A stretch of 64,000 bases of DNA, from contig NAJO01000007.1 of assembly GCA_002077065.1 (NCBI GenBank), positions 1,054,001 through 1,118,000 of the forward strand. The letters are read 5' to 3'. Below are positions 31,701-40,278 of the stretch, one piece after another. A program made the position numbers and the translations under genes. A model generated the notes under the pieces. That model saw nothing but the letters and a program-made list of their open reading frames with translations, had not been told where the DNA came from and ran no database searches. Numbering within the stretch: position 1 is the stretch's first letter; the number at the start of each line of letters is the position of its first letter. The DNA is from Cryoendolithus antarcticus. Lineage: Eukaryota > Ascomycota > Dothideomycetes > Cladosporiales > Cladosporiaceae.

Positions 31701-32658
31701 TCTGGTGACTGCCATTCGGACAAAGCGGTTCATCGCAAACGTGGTGCGCCTGCCGAAGACGCCACGGTGTGAGGTCGATAACTGCAACCACAAGAAGGAC
31801 GGTTGCGGTGTTTCTGCGCTATGTGGTCACCTCATCTGCGAGCATCACTATACTTTCAACGGCCCTGACAGTATATGCCCTGTGGACGGCTGTCAGGCTT
31901 CGATGCGTGACCATCACATGCTGTGGTCACATGCACTTGGGAGCATCGGCGCAAGCAGCAATTACGGCGCTAAGATCGAGCAGGCTGTCAAGATGTTGAA
32001 GGAGATCAGAGCTCTCAGGGATCGCGCCGTGCTATTTGTTCAATACGCCTCCCAGCTTGAAGACATGGCCCATGCTCTCGAAGCCGCTGGCATTGACGCG
32101 ACTGTGGTGCATGAATCAGCTCAAGCTGGAGACCTTATCAGAGCGTTTGCGGCCGATGACAGCAATGACACCGTCATCGTCCTCGATGCTTCAAGCGAGA
32201 CTGCTGCCGGCTCGAACCTGCAGTGTGCCAATCATGTAATCTTCCTCTCGCCTCTCCTTTGCAAGACGCAATACAAGTATGACGCTACCATGGCACAGGC
32301 CGTTGGTCGCGTCAAGCGCCATGGGCAGAAGAAGGCGATCCACGTCCATCGTCTGCTAGCGCTCTATACCATCGATGTCGACATTCTAGAGGCACGAGAG
32401 CGTCTTTCGCAGCGCATGCACGACGACAAAGTAATTTCACAGCAAGGTGGCTTCACCATCCCCACACCTCCGCCCATGACCATCAAGCGTGCTGGCAGGA
32501 GGCCGACGGTCAAGACTAAGTACGCCAAGCTGGTCAACGAGGCGAACTACTACAGTCTGAGGCCGTACTCTTGGGTTGCTGGGCAGCAAGGTAAGGAGGT
32601 GCTGGAGAAGCAGGACTCTAGCTCGCATGTCACTTTCTCCGAGAGGTACCAGGATTGA
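25777..32658 (+). CDS. DNMT5: DNMT5-type cytosine DNA methyltransferase with SNF2 ATPase and RING-like finger
   Basis: This is an intronless gene of 2293 residues starting MPKRKRDLEVAQS. Residues 1-385 are disordered, with basic and acidic tracts. The C5-methyltransferase domain starts near residue 389 (ATMCSGTESPLLAME, SAM-binding). It continues with the catalytic cysteine in AGTSCKDFSNL (about 484), VLENVSGAPF (about 529), QTRQRGYVVAF (about 565) and motifs IX-X (LKLQGIPLNK...AGNAMTSVVVG, about 750-785). A Cys-rich finger follows (about 855-890). The SNF2 part has Walker A HPGFGKTLTSL (about 1438) and DEFH (about 1653), then a RING-like finger (CGVSALCGHLICEHH, about 2005) and the helicase C lobe (AQAVGRVKRHGQKKAIHVHR, about 2175). 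In Cryptococcus, Dnmt5 maintains CG methylation using ATP. No chromodomain is visible here. Confidence 0.95.
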   Translation: MPKRKRDLEVAQSYANVRKDADSDSGSSCIEMRPPLTQPAARTSRNTVRKGKRAKIVHEKEDELALIQEPKSPHGVVFVPYHERERAKCAYEKAQIAQKEAQRAQKEAERSHQASTRNPGASSALASFKSGGLRSATVSAPPAASSPLEAFTSGQFRNVRPTPRPYFSNVTRQPSLSSSTASSPTSSVGPVEGPASSRTSPDGSIDMNDASTSSTPETGRPRRRVNRPSYLYETPQELSEDELAADDHNVSTKKTKRKSKSKKEEEDEDYMFDAEQVEVESAEDASEMASVEGTESEGSDGEDDMMDDEAESDNKRKRTAEGAPAKIKNGRTATSGAREQMISYLPYKGTVDTSLPPIHEIDEMFSDMVLKADGLGLTDALSELHRPLRVATMCSGTESPLLAMEMIADALQGRGITLDFDHLFSAEITPFNQAYIQRNFNPALIFRDVGELIEAMKDDVPHATTAYNAVVPVPANVDILIAGTSCKDFSNLNNWQQDLDEDGGGESSKTWFGVLAYVKATRPRIVVLENVSGAPFDQMMDFYRNMGYEVTGVLVDTKNFYIPQTRQRGYVVAFDNTQGGKLTGAGDAWATMMGHMQRVASSPLADFLLPNDELRSRPHETLDVMNKKEVDWAKCHTRHTSTRHSEGLGGGRETLKWTESGAILVPEHGSAVWFKRIVNRVRDYIEMAVLRKARKEEDIRFKSRVYDVSQNIDLTKGEGSYGICPCIHPTGAFYASDAARILTAEETLKLQGIPLNKISFTNETQAEIQDLAGNAMTSVVVGSAILCALTHGMPAIAANVKGAAPANVYTPLRQTAVDIRPVPEHATTKAAQQDEMFFDVQTAASAGARSVRRCYCEGAQDVTVTDIQQCVDCAHTSCVKCGGSPAHDYVLADELGRDSPLAFEKSLRSKLPLQLGFGVTQLDRLLKTIRKSVKDRAYADAVTQALRSDFSFASVARKRDWIVNYTAPTAELRLVLNADLAEWRLFAMPPTSLPAKHHMRKMLRQPIARCVLQTSSLFAGQWQWRDLPASTYRVSIKAQGVMVPIWRAMLKLPKCENPTAPSQLRINAPDELLISGTYTALPKCGTAHDSLYKRMDPPGKPLYLFQDPTRTGDAKLDTFVFAHNHERLDYGEHRISVAHLEPAWKPWAEALIFSDARVTSDALWRDTEQLLSASIRPAKILLPVQDGDKIPQLGCQSAELIVSCEVQGISELVGKTSSISASNTRFFTDHAWVLEMMRRNLPSDEWQPLSLAVSSDCKTCSPARPALRWSINSDNRLIGIEDKQESTRYEREVKHQHEPLVLKTSTSNGVTTLSFGIDLASMAHKAIASLRVPSQPTSLRWRLHSIADASDFRVRPFRLQKTVFRSYTRDVGMMSIKGVPQDLMPQQKAQLAWLRQQETDDGAPFELEAVQEAQLTSWRAEVQATTSIHVRGSICADHPGFGKTLTSLALIHAHLLDGQKALMQDLEQRQLKCPKAEGLIPTKATLIIAPSALVDQWIAEAADKFGYTSGVLRIKTMAMLDKYTMDDFKDAKIIVVNRNLLENESYGARLADFVAISAPAVKYGRAYTAWHALASQYVHKHLGEFEKGGPSGLRQYNTEVEAERKQTFWGSASQQRSSKKASIKSSTKEQRPAKLPTRLAPLFEMFWFNRMIVDEFHDCSSQIQDMLKAIQADKRHLLSGTPCLNDTYEVAQIAGLLGVPLAYGSSSSSAMTKGSRDAIKKDATDLELFEQSQRVMSHSMHARIYQRAQMFLGTFARQNVMDGEPLPVEERLVPIKLDRDHMVMYKEIAQDLISRNMVLQDSKDSRTTGQVERFRTASKGYSHGEEVLSRRAALLLRTHMSKRTIELPKGLASLISGGQAEIDRLVMSLQEACRRAQKAQNAALEAFEAEALQKDPTKAPFSLGDGDAIDIVQQAIDAHRTKVPREQWIPELEKFGKIKKTTGTLTERLKKLDKDALGCALERDTTTVVRTISEDLVTAIRTKRFIANVVRLPKTPRCEVDNCNHKKDGCGVSALCGHLICEHHYTFNGPDSICPVDGCQASMRDHHMLWSHALGSIGASSNYGAKIEQAVKMLKEIRALRDRAVLFVQYASQLEDMAHALEAAGIDATVVHESAQAGDLIRAFAADDSNDTVIVLDASSETAAGSNLQCANHVIFLSPLLCKTQYKYDATMAQAVGRVKRHGQKKAIHVHRLLALYTIDVDILEARERLSQRMHDDKVISQQGGFTIPTPPPMTIKRAGRRPTVKTKYAKLVNEANYYSLRPYSWVAGQQGKEVLEKQDSSSHVTFSERYQD

Positions 32659-32887
32659 GAGGGAGGTGTTCAGGTGAAAGATGGTAGCATTGGAAAGAGA
32701 CGTGGGATGGTGCTGGCATGCATGGCGCGCGGCGTTTTGTACGATACCCCTTTGCGCATAGCATCCACATGATGGCATCATCGCGGACACTGAGAGGTGG
32801 AAGAGCGATGACCAGACTCACGATAGTCGGAATCGAAATTGCCTTGACATCATACATGTTTCACTGCGTCCGTTCCCATGCATTACC

Positions 32888-35800
32888 CTAATCCTGCATC
32901 TCCACATCACTTCCCTCCTCCCCTTCCTCCTCTTTAGCCTTCTCCTCAACCCTAGTGAACACCCCACACCCCCCTGTCCCCACGCCCCCCAACCTCCCCA
33001 CCACAATCCTTGCCGATGGCCCAGCTAACCCCTCAACCTCCCCACCAAGTACAGCCTCCCTCAAAAAGCCCACCGTAGTCTCAAAACTCATCTTCATAAA
33101 CGGACTCACATTCCCTCTAAATCCCATGCGATTGAAAGCCTTGTACTCGCCATCTCGCGTCATATAGTCGGCGATGAGCGTCAGATGTCGGACGTCGACG
33201 CTGATACCGTGGCCGGCGAAGACGGAGCTAAGCTCGAGGACTATGCTTGAGCGAGCTGCTTCGACGCCGTAGGTGTGTAGCAGCGAGGCGGTGGAGTTGG
33301 GGAGAATGTGGTTTGGAGGGACGATGTGCTGGTAATCCCACATTGCTTTGATGTTCACGCCTGCAGTCAGGATCTGCTTGGTGCTGCCGTTGGAAGATTT
33401 GAAGGTCGCTTCGTCGAAGGCTGCAGAGGAGATGTTCTCCACTGACTGGATGAGTGCTTCTTTACACGCTCGTTCGAGCAGCGAGAGGAGCAGGAGTTTG
33501 GCTGTCGAGGCTGCGTACTCAAGCGTGAAAGTGCAGAGGCCGGTGACGGGGTCGAAAGCGAAGGATGTAATGTCGTTGGTGGACTTATTACCTTTGATGC
33601 GGGATTCGCGGTCGGCGGCTAGGATCTTCTGGGTGTGAGAGTCGACGTCCATGTCAACGTCTTCGCCGTCTTTGGGAGAGCGAGGGCTGCCGCCATAGGC
33701 TTCATCTTCGGGCTCGAAGTCTGAGGCAGCATCGTCTTGTTGAGCTACTTTTGCGGCGAGGTCGGCATCTTCCTCGTCTTCGTAGGCTTCGTAGCCGGCT
33801 TGTTTGCGATTGCCCTTTGCCTTGTCGCGCGTGGCATCATCATCGCCATCATCGTCGGAATCGTCGTCACCACCTTCGCGCTCTGCAGCGGCTCGTCCAG
33901 ACTCTTGCTCCGTTGCGCCGGCGCTTTTGCCGATGTCTGGCATGGCATCACTTTGCGCGCTGCCTTTGAGACTCTTCTCCTCCTTGCGCTTCTTCAGCTC
34001 CTTTCTAGTCTCGGCTTGCAGTCTCGGCAGCAACTGGAACTCAATAGCACTGATCACGTCTTGCACGGTAATCGCATACTCCCGCCCGTACTCTTCCCTG
34101 CTGAACAACTGCAGCCTGACCTCGTACTTCTTCGCCTCCTCGTACGCAATGCCCTTGCTCACACTCTCTCTGACCTCGACAGAGTCCACGACCTCACTCA
34201 GCGCTAATCGGCTAATCCCCTTCGCAAAGCGTCTCCCCTCTTCGGCCGAGATCTCATCATGCAGCTTCAGCTTCATCAATGGCGTAGCAATATTCGTAGC
34301 AGCAGTCATGACAATCTCTCGCAACCTGGGAATACCCAAGGTGACGTTCTTGGCCGCGTGACCAGCCAAATGGAAAGTGTTCAACGTCATCTGCGTACTC
34401 GGCTCTCCTACAGATTGCCCAGCAATCACACCAACAGCCTCACCAGGCTCAACGACAGATCGCATATAGCGCATGTCCTGGATACCGCGGAACTCGTTCT
34501 TTGTCAGTCGGCCAGCGATGTTCTTCTTCTTATCCTTGATCAGAGAGTCAGGATTGTGGTCCATGTAATCTCTAGCACTGGCGAAGAGCTTCTCGCTAAT
34601 AGCACCAGCTTGTCGTGATGGGTTGTAGATGCTCAACGCTGGATCTGAGGCTCCCAAATCGCCGCCTGACTTGCGATAAGCTTTCTCGGCGTTCTTTGTA
34701 GCTTCTTGCGCATCCTTATCGAGGATGCTCTCGAAGTCGCGGTCCATGGAGAAGCTTTCGACAAGCGAATAGTGATTCTGGGCCGTGAAGGTGAAGTCGC
34801 TAAGGTACTTCGCTTTCGCGACATCGAGCCCATCTTCGCCGTAGAGGAATTGAATCACAGAGCCGTCTGTGTCACGGACGCTGGAGTCGTACTCGACTTT
34901 GAGACCTTCCATGCCCTTGATGAGACAGCGCTGCAAGTAGCCACTTCGACTTGTCTTAACGGCTGTGTCGATCAGACCTTCTCTCCCGGCCATGGCGTGG
35001 AAGTAGAACTCCTGTGGTCGTACACCCGTTAAGAAGCGATCGACAATGTAGCCTCCAGCGCGAACAGAAGTCTCAAAGGGCTTGAAGCACGGCAGCGTCT
35101 TTCCGGAAACCATCACTGGTACTCGTCGACCTTCGAGGACCTGCTGACCTAGATTGCATGAGATCTGGTTGGCGTTCACGCCGGATCCTTTAGCGCCAGA
35201 GGAAGTCATGAGCTGCATCTGATTCTTCGGGAAGGGTTTCGTAAGTGCTGTAGGCAAACAGGCGGCGGTGACGGCTGTCGACAGTAACGTGGTAGAAGTG
35301 TTCGTCAGTTGATCCAACTCTCGCATCTTGTCGTCGTCACGAAGCACACCCTCAAGCCTCCGCCGCAGCTCACGACTGGTGGTACTTATAGCGGTAGGAT
35401 CAAGCGTGACGTATTTCGCAGACACATCGAAGCCAATTTTCTCCGTTCCAGCGAGTGCCTTCTGCCGCATGCTCTCACCTTTTTGGGTGAAGATCAGGTC
35501 TTCTACACCACAAGAGTGCGCTCGCATGTGTAGCAGCTTCGTCAATAGCCGACCAAGCACGGATAGTAGTCGACCAGCTACGGTATGTCCGTATGCTTCG
35601 TAGACACTATTGACTAGCCCTCCGCCTGAAGGACCGATCTGTTTCTTGTCGATAATACCCTGCATCAGCTCCCCTTCCGAGAAGATGACCATCGCTTCCT
35701 CGGAGGTCGCATTCCATAGCTTCGCCGGAGTCGTCGAAACACCCTTCATAGTCAGACCCTGATGCGCAGGCGGTGTAATATTCTTCAGCACCGAAGTGAT

Positions 35801-38062
35801 GACCTGCTTGCCAGTCCACAGCTTCTGCGGCTTCATGACTGCAGGTGGCACAGTCTCCAGCCTACCAGTCGTGCAATGCCCGCTCTCTGGCCGCAGCGCT
35901 GCGTATAGCAGTTGCATGTAGTCCTCGCGATTGAAGAAAGTATCTCGATTCGTCAGCCACACTCCCATGGAGATGTGATCCTGGATGAGACCGCGTAGTG
36001 GCTGTCCGGCAGTCGCCGAAAGGTACTGGTGATCCGTATCAGCTATACTCAGCGCTTCAGCTCGGGCGATTTCATTCTGCGGGAAGTGCATGTTCATCTC
36101 GTCTCCATCGAAATCAGCATTGTAGGTATTGCAGTTGGCATAGTGCATGCGCAGCGTCTTCTCGCCGGGCAGGACACGGGCTCGATGACACATCATGGAA
36201 GGTTTGTGGAGTGTTGGCTGCCGGTTCATGATCACGATGTCGCCGTTGTTGAGATGTCGATGAACCTTCTTCGGTCGTGTACCTCGATTCGTTGCCGAGG
36301 GCGCAAGCAGCTGGTTGGCCAGCGCAGTACGCTCTTCTGAGTTCTTGCGGTCGAGGTTCGTGACTTGGCCTGTCTCGCTCTCGATCGCAATCGCGCCAGG
36401 CCAAACATGTGGTCCGTTACGCACGGCTTCTTGCAGCTCTTCGACATTGTAAACCGTCACCGGCTCCGGGTATGTAAGCTTGACGGCAAATACTGGAGGA
36501 ACTCCAATCTCGTTCGTCTCAATGTTCGGATCTGGTGAAATGACCGTACGTGCAGCAAAGTTGACACGCTTGCCCATCATGTATTTCCTGAACATGCCCT
36601 CCTTCTTCTCGAGCTTCTGCTTGACTCCCTCAGGATTCCGCTTTCCCGCATTGCCCTGCACGGGGTTACGATCTCGATCGATCAGACTATTCACAGCATC
36701 CTGCAGCGTTACCCAGGTGTTCTCGAAGTCGGCGTATGTTCTCGCGCGATACCGCTCATCGCGTTCCTTCGTGCCAGACAGCTCGCGCTGTATCGTGGTC
36801 ATGAGATCGCAGGCATTGATGACGTTCTTGTATAGCCCGTTCTCCTGCGCTTCCGATATCTCATCGCTACCAGTACGTGCCTCTGGTCGGAATCGATTCG
36901 GTGGTACAAGTATGTCTCGCACGAAGAACATGTCGGCTGATACTCGTGCAGCAGGGCCAGACTTTGTATCAGCGCCATATATGAGACTGAGGATTTCTTG
37001 CTCGTTCATGAACAGCTGCTCTAGTTGTGCGTGTATTCGGGTCTGGTTGAGATACACCTCTGTGTCCTCGGGCTCCTCTCTTGTCTTGGTAGACACGCCG
37101 GCATCCAGATCCATGGTATCCCCGCCGACGATCTCGACCTCGCCTTCGTCGCTGCTGCTTTCCACCAGCTCCTCTTCCTCGGAAGATCGCTCCATGTCCG
37201 CGACGCCCTCGTCGATTTCGCGCTTCCTCTTACGACTTCGCTCCTTCTGTGCTTGCTCCCTCTTATACATCACCACAACCGGATCCTTCGCCTTCATCCC
37301 AGCCTGGATCATCTTATTCCTATGCTCCTTGCGCAACGGCTTCCGGAAAATCTTCACAAACCGATCCTTACGATAGCTGTGATTCAACCCGGAGCAATTC
37401 CCACACTTCGTGCCCTTCGTGATAGACCCCATGAACTCCTGTATGATCACCCTCCGCGCATTCATAACAGCCTCGGTCATCTCCTCCGCCAGCCGTCCCT
37501 CCTGCCTCGCCCGTCTTATAGCCTTCTTCACAAACCTTTCCCGCTGCTCAATCAACTCCTTCGTATCCCCACTCACCCCTTCCTCTTCATCCTCCTCGCT
37601 CTCCTCTCCAATAGCCTCCCCACCCTTCGTGGCAGTCCTAACACTCAACTCATCCAGCTCCGCCATCTCCCTTAGCAACCCATACCTCACAAGCCTCAAT
37701 CGACACACGAATCGATTGACCACCACCCTCGCCATCTTCAACCGTCCACAATACACACAACCCCCTCTCACAAGCCTCAACACCATATCCATGAACGTCG
37801 GATGATAGCACACCACCGGCAACTCGATGTGCCCGCAATGACCAGGGCATTGCGGATTCTTGAGGCCGCAGGTGGCGCAGGCATTGTCGCCGAATTGGCC
37901 TAGCTCCACAGTGTACAAGCCGCCGGGAATGGGGTTCAGAAGGGTGTCGAAGGTTGTGGGGTTCGTTATGCGGCGGGCGGAGAGAGCGCGGATTGAGGTG
38001 GAGGAGAGGGGGGAGAAAGAAACGGAGCTTATGTGGGAGGAGGTGGGGGCGGAGATGTTCAT
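32888..38062 (-). CDS. RPA190: DNA-directed RNA polymerase I largest subunit (RPA190)
   Basis: This is the catalytic subunit of RNA polymerase I, which makes the large rRNA precursor in the nucleolus. The intronless frame from the ATG at 38062 gives 1724 residues, close to the family size. The clamp zinc site is CATCGLKNPQCPGHCGH (Cys62, Cys65, Cys72, His75), with further Cys pairs in CVYCG and CGNCSG. The catalytic magnesium loop NADFDGDEMNMHFPQ lies near residue 650. The bridge-helix region and trigger loop are present (MTLNTFHLAGHAAKNVTLGI). An acidic insert (EGGDDDSDDDGDDD) and a low-complexity acidic tail occur in the jaw and C-terminal parts, which is usual for Pol I. The frame is open upstream to 38320, but MNISAPTSSHISSVSFSPL is the expected start. 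Confidence 0.97.
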   Translation of the reverse strand: MNISAPTSSHISSVSFSPLSSTSIRALSARRITNPTTFDTLLNPIPGGLYTVELGQFGDNACATCGLKNPQCPGHCGHIELPVVCYHPTFMDMVLRLVRGGCVYCGRLKMARVVVNRFVCRLRLVRYGLLREMAELDELSVRTATKGGEAIGEESEEDEEEGVSGDTKELIEQRERFVKKAIRRARQEGRLAEEMTEAVMNARRVIIQEFMGSITKGTKCGNCSGLNHSYRKDRFVKIFRKPLRKEHRNKMIQAGMKAKDPVVVMYKREQAQKERSRKRKREIDEGVADMERSSEEEELVESSSDEGEVEIVGGDTMDLDAGVSTKTREEPEDTEVYLNQTRIHAQLEQLFMNEQEILSLIYGADTKSGPAARVSADMFFVRDILVPPNRFRPEARTGSDEISEAQENGLYKNVINACDLMTTIQRELSGTKERDERYRARTYADFENTWVTLQDAVNSLIDRDRNPVQGNAGKRNPEGVKQKLEKKEGMFRKYMMGKRVNFAARTVISPDPNIETNEIGVPPVFAVKLTYPEPVTVYNVEELQEAVRNGPHVWPGAIAIESETGQVTNLDRKNSEERTALANQLLAPSATNRGTRPKKVHRHLNNGDIVIMNRQPTLHKPSMMCHRARVLPGEKTLRMHYANCNTYNADFDGDEMNMHFPQNEIARAEALSIADTDHQYLSATAGQPLRGLIQDHISMGVWLTNRDTFFNREDYMQLLYAALRPESGHCTTGRLETVPPAVMKPQKLWTGKQVITSVLKNITPPAHQGLTMKGVSTTPAKLWNATSEEAMVIFSEGELMQGIIDKKQIGPSGGGLVNSVYEAYGHTVAGRLLSVLGRLLTKLLHMRAHSCGVEDLIFTQKGESMRQKALAGTEKIGFDVSAKYVTLDPTAISTTSRELRRRLEGVLRDDDKMRELDQLTNTSTTLLSTAVTAACLPTALTKPFPKNQMQLMTSSGAKGSGVNANQISCNLGQQVLEGRRVPVMVSGKTLPCFKPFETSVRAGGYIVDRFLTGVRPQEFYFHAMAGREGLIDTAVKTSRSGYLQRCLIKGMEGLKVEYDSSVRDTDGSVIQFLYGEDGLDVAKAKYLSDFTFTAQNHYSLVESFSMDRDFESILDKDAQEATKNAEKAYRKSGGDLGASDPALSIYNPSRQAGAISEKLFASARDYMDHNPDSLIKDKKKNIAGRLTKNEFRGIQDMRYMRSVVEPGEAVGVIAGQSVGEPSTQMTLNTFHLAGHAAKNVTLGIPRLREIVMTAATNIATPLMKLKLHDEISAEEGRRFAKGISRLALSEVVDSVEVRESVSKGIAYEEAKKYEVRLQLFSREEYGREYAITVQDVISAIEFQLLPRLQAETRKELKKRKEEKSLKGSAQSDAMPDIGKSAGATEQESGRAAAEREGGDDDSDDDGDDDATRDKAKGNRKQAGYEAYEDEEDADLAAKVAQQDDAASDFEPEDEAYGGSPRSPKDGEDVDMDVDSHTQKILAADRESRIKGNKSTNDITSFAFDPVTGLCTFTLEYAASTAKLLLLSLLERACKEALIQSVENISSAAFDEATFKSSNGSTKQILTAGVNIKAMWDYQHIVPPNHILPNSTASLLHTYGVEAARSSIVLELSSVFAGHGISVDVRHLTLIADYMTRDGEYKAFNRMGFRGNVSPFMKMSFETTVGFLREAVLGGEVEGLAGPSARIVVGRLGGVGTGGCGVFTRVEEKAKEEEGEEGSDVEMQD

Positions 38063-38343
38063 TTTGGCGGTGTGGAGGGGGGTGAGAAGGGAGGGAGGAA
38101 AGGCGTGAAGGTGGGTGGGGTTGTGCAGATGGGTCTCGAAAAAAGTTATGGAGCTCGAGGGTTGCATGACTCGCGTGCATCGATGTGGGAGCTCTTTGCG
38201 GATTGTCAAAGAATGGCTCGGCTTCAACGAAAGTAGCACGGAAGTCCATCTGGCAGACAAGAGAGTAGCTGGCTGGGTCTTGCGCCGCGGTGGCACTGCG
38301 CAGGGTGAATTGCGTGTCAAGCTGCGATCTACGACCCCTCTCC

Positions 38344-40278
38344 TTACGCCCCTCCACCCAGACTCCTACCAAGCGTCCACATATTCTCCATCCCGCTCCT
38401 CCTCAACACCTCCCTCACCTCCCCTTCACTAACACACACCTTACTCCCCCAAGCCTTGAACACTCTCCCCCTGGCCTCACCCTCCCAAACAAGCTTACAC
38501 CCATTCCCACTCAAATCCTTCAAACTCCCTTCCTCGTTCACAGGGTTCAGCCACGTCTCTCTAGCCTCGTTGGCCGCAGTGCTGAAATTCGAGGAGCCAG
38601 CTGTGAAGGTGGAGGAATTGTTGGCGCCGGATGATAAGGGGAGAGTGTTCTCGGACCAGTGGATCCGGGAAAGGAGAAGCTTCTTGTAAGCTGCGATGCT
38701 GTGGCTGCCGCCTTCGACTATGATTAGGTTGAAAGAGGGGTGCAGGACGACGATGCCTGTGAGTGCGTGGTCCTTGGCGTTCTTGTCGACTTGGTAGCGA
38801 TGCTTGCCAGACGACAGAGACTCGACCCGAAAGACAGCAACATGGATTCCCAGCGCTGCGTCAGCTTCCTGCTGCTTCTTCAGCTTTTCCGCTCGCTCCT
38901 CAGGTGTCAATTTCCGATTCAAATTCGCCTGCTCGTGTGTATTCTTTCGTGCAGCGATCTCTGCATTCACGCGCGCCTCCACGGCCGTGGGGTCTTTGAC
39001 GGCTTGCTCGCCGAGTACGCGCATCATGTTCGACTTCTTTACCTTGGGAGGTGCTGGGTCCTTCAGTCCAAGTCGAACCTTGGCCTGCTCTTCTTTCATG
39101 TCTGCCATTCGTCGCTGCCTTCGTAACTTCGCTTGCTCCTTCGATGTAAGAGGCATAGGTTTTGGCGCTGGTGCGAGCTTCTCTTGAGGTGGCTGGAGGA
39201 GAATCGGATGCTGGATGTATGCTGTGATGATACTGCCCTCGTGCTCGACTCGGTTTGACGTCTCCCAGCCCTCGTATGTCGTGGCACCTTCAGCAAGTAT
39301 ACCAGCATCCCACCACTCCACGTCCGGCGGCGCAGGCACTAAGAAAGCCTTGTCGCCGGCCTCCTCGATCTCGGTCTTCCTTGCCTCAAACGCATACCGC
39401 CTCTTCATCTCCTCCACTTCAGCCTGCCGCTTGAGCGCATTAGCTTGCGCGATGAACTTACCCTTCTGATTGAAGACCAAGTCTCTCGATTTCCTCTCTC
39501 CTCCTCGGCGCGAAGAGATCGTTGGGTCGTAGATCGCCTCGTCGAAGTGCGTTGCTGGTGTACTGCCAGCCTCGTCTTCAGCCGTATTCGTAGCAAGGTA
39601 TGGATTAGTCTTCACGGGTGCCTGTGCCTGATTACCCTTCGTTGTGCTGAACTTCGGTCCCTGCGTCTTTGATCTCGAAGGCACGCCTAGATCTCCCATC
39701 AGCGAAGGATGCAGTCCGATCCCCAGACCTCCTCTTGCGCCCCGAGCTTCCTGCCGAGGTGGCGGCGAAGCAGGCGTCGAGTTTCGTTGGCTGGCAAGCT
39801 CAGCTGCTTTGCGCCTCGCCTCTGCTATGCGCAGGTCCTTCTCGCTCGGTGGTGGTGGCTCGGCAGCTGGCTTGGGCGGAGCTGGCGATCTCGCTCCATT
39901 CGCAGAAGGACTAGCAGTCGCTCCGCCATTTCTCTGCGCCTTGATCCTCGCCATGATCTCATCTCCCTTCCGCTTCGCCGCTGCTCGTTGCGCATCCAGT
40001 GATGATGCTGCGCCATTGCGGGCTGCTGCGGGTGCAGGGGCTGTTGTGGGTGAAGGTACGGGTGCTCGCGATACCGCGGATCCTGTTGAGGGATTTGTAC
40101 CAGATATTTTCGCTTTCAGTGCCGCGATCCTAGCCTGTGCAGCTGCTTTCTTCGCGGCAGCAGCATCGGTAGTGCCGCTGATCTCTTGTCGAGCTGGAGG
40201 TGCGGGCGAGCCATCGTTAGATCGGACTCGCTTCGTGTCGCCCTCATCGTCGAGGTCGTGCGGCCGTTTGCCCGTCAT
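38344..40278 (-). CDS. PRP3: U4/U6 small nuclear ribonucleoprotein PRP3
   Basis: PRP3 is a component of the U4/U6.U5 tri-snRNP. The intronless frame gives 644 residues from the ATG at 40278 (MTGKRPHDLDDEGD); an in-frame ATG at 40317 would add 13 residues. The N-terminal third is Ala/Pro-rich and disordered. The PRP3 domain spans roughly residues 230-480: FDEAIYDPTISSRRGGERKS, then FNQKGKFIAQANALKRQAEV. The C-terminal DUF1115 domain contains VLHPSFNLIIVEGGSHSIAA and ends in SGNGCKLVWEGEARGRVFKA and MENMWTLGRSLGGGA, all typical of PRP3. The gene lies 281 bases downstream of the 5' end of RPA190 on the same strand. Confidence 0.95.
   Translation of the reverse strand: MTGKRPHDLDDEGDTKRVRSNDGSPAPPARQEISGTTDAAAAKKAAAQARIAALKAKISGTNPSTGSAVSRAPVPSPTTAPAPAAARNGAASSLDAQRAAAKRKGDEIMARIKAQRNGGATASPSANGARSPAPPKPAAEPPPPSEKDLRIAEARRKAAELASQRNSTPASPPPRQEARGARGGLGIGLHPSLMGDLGVPSRSKTQGPKFSTTKGNQAQAPVKTNPYLATNTAEDEAGSTPATHFDEAIYDPTISSRRGGERKSRDLVFNQKGKFIAQANALKRQAEVEEMKRRYAFEARKTEIEEAGDKAFLVPAPPDVEWWDAGILAEGATTYEGWETSNRVEHEGSIITAYIQHPILLQPPQEKLAPAPKPMPLTSKEQAKLRRQRRMADMKEEQAKVRLGLKDPAPPKVKKSNMMRVLGEQAVKDPTAVEARVNAEIAARKNTHEQANLNRKLTPEERAEKLKKQQEADAALGIHVAVFRVESLSSGKHRYQVDKNAKDHALTGIVVLHPSFNLIIVEGGSHSIAAYKKLLLSRIHWSENTLPLSSGANNSSTFTAGSSNFSTAANEARETWLNPVNEEGSLKDLSGNGCKLVWEGEARGRVFKAWGSKVCVSEGEVREVLRRSGMENMWTLGRSLGGGA

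Noticed and set aside
26271..31793. Several minus-strand open frames across DNMT5 suggesting antisense genes
   Set aside because: All lie antisense to a gene with clear conserved motifs, and none has a recognisable domain.
38063..38320. Upstream extension of the RPA190 frame
   Set aside because: It adds 86 low-complexity residues; the conserved RPA190 N-terminus begins at MNISAPTSSH at 38062.
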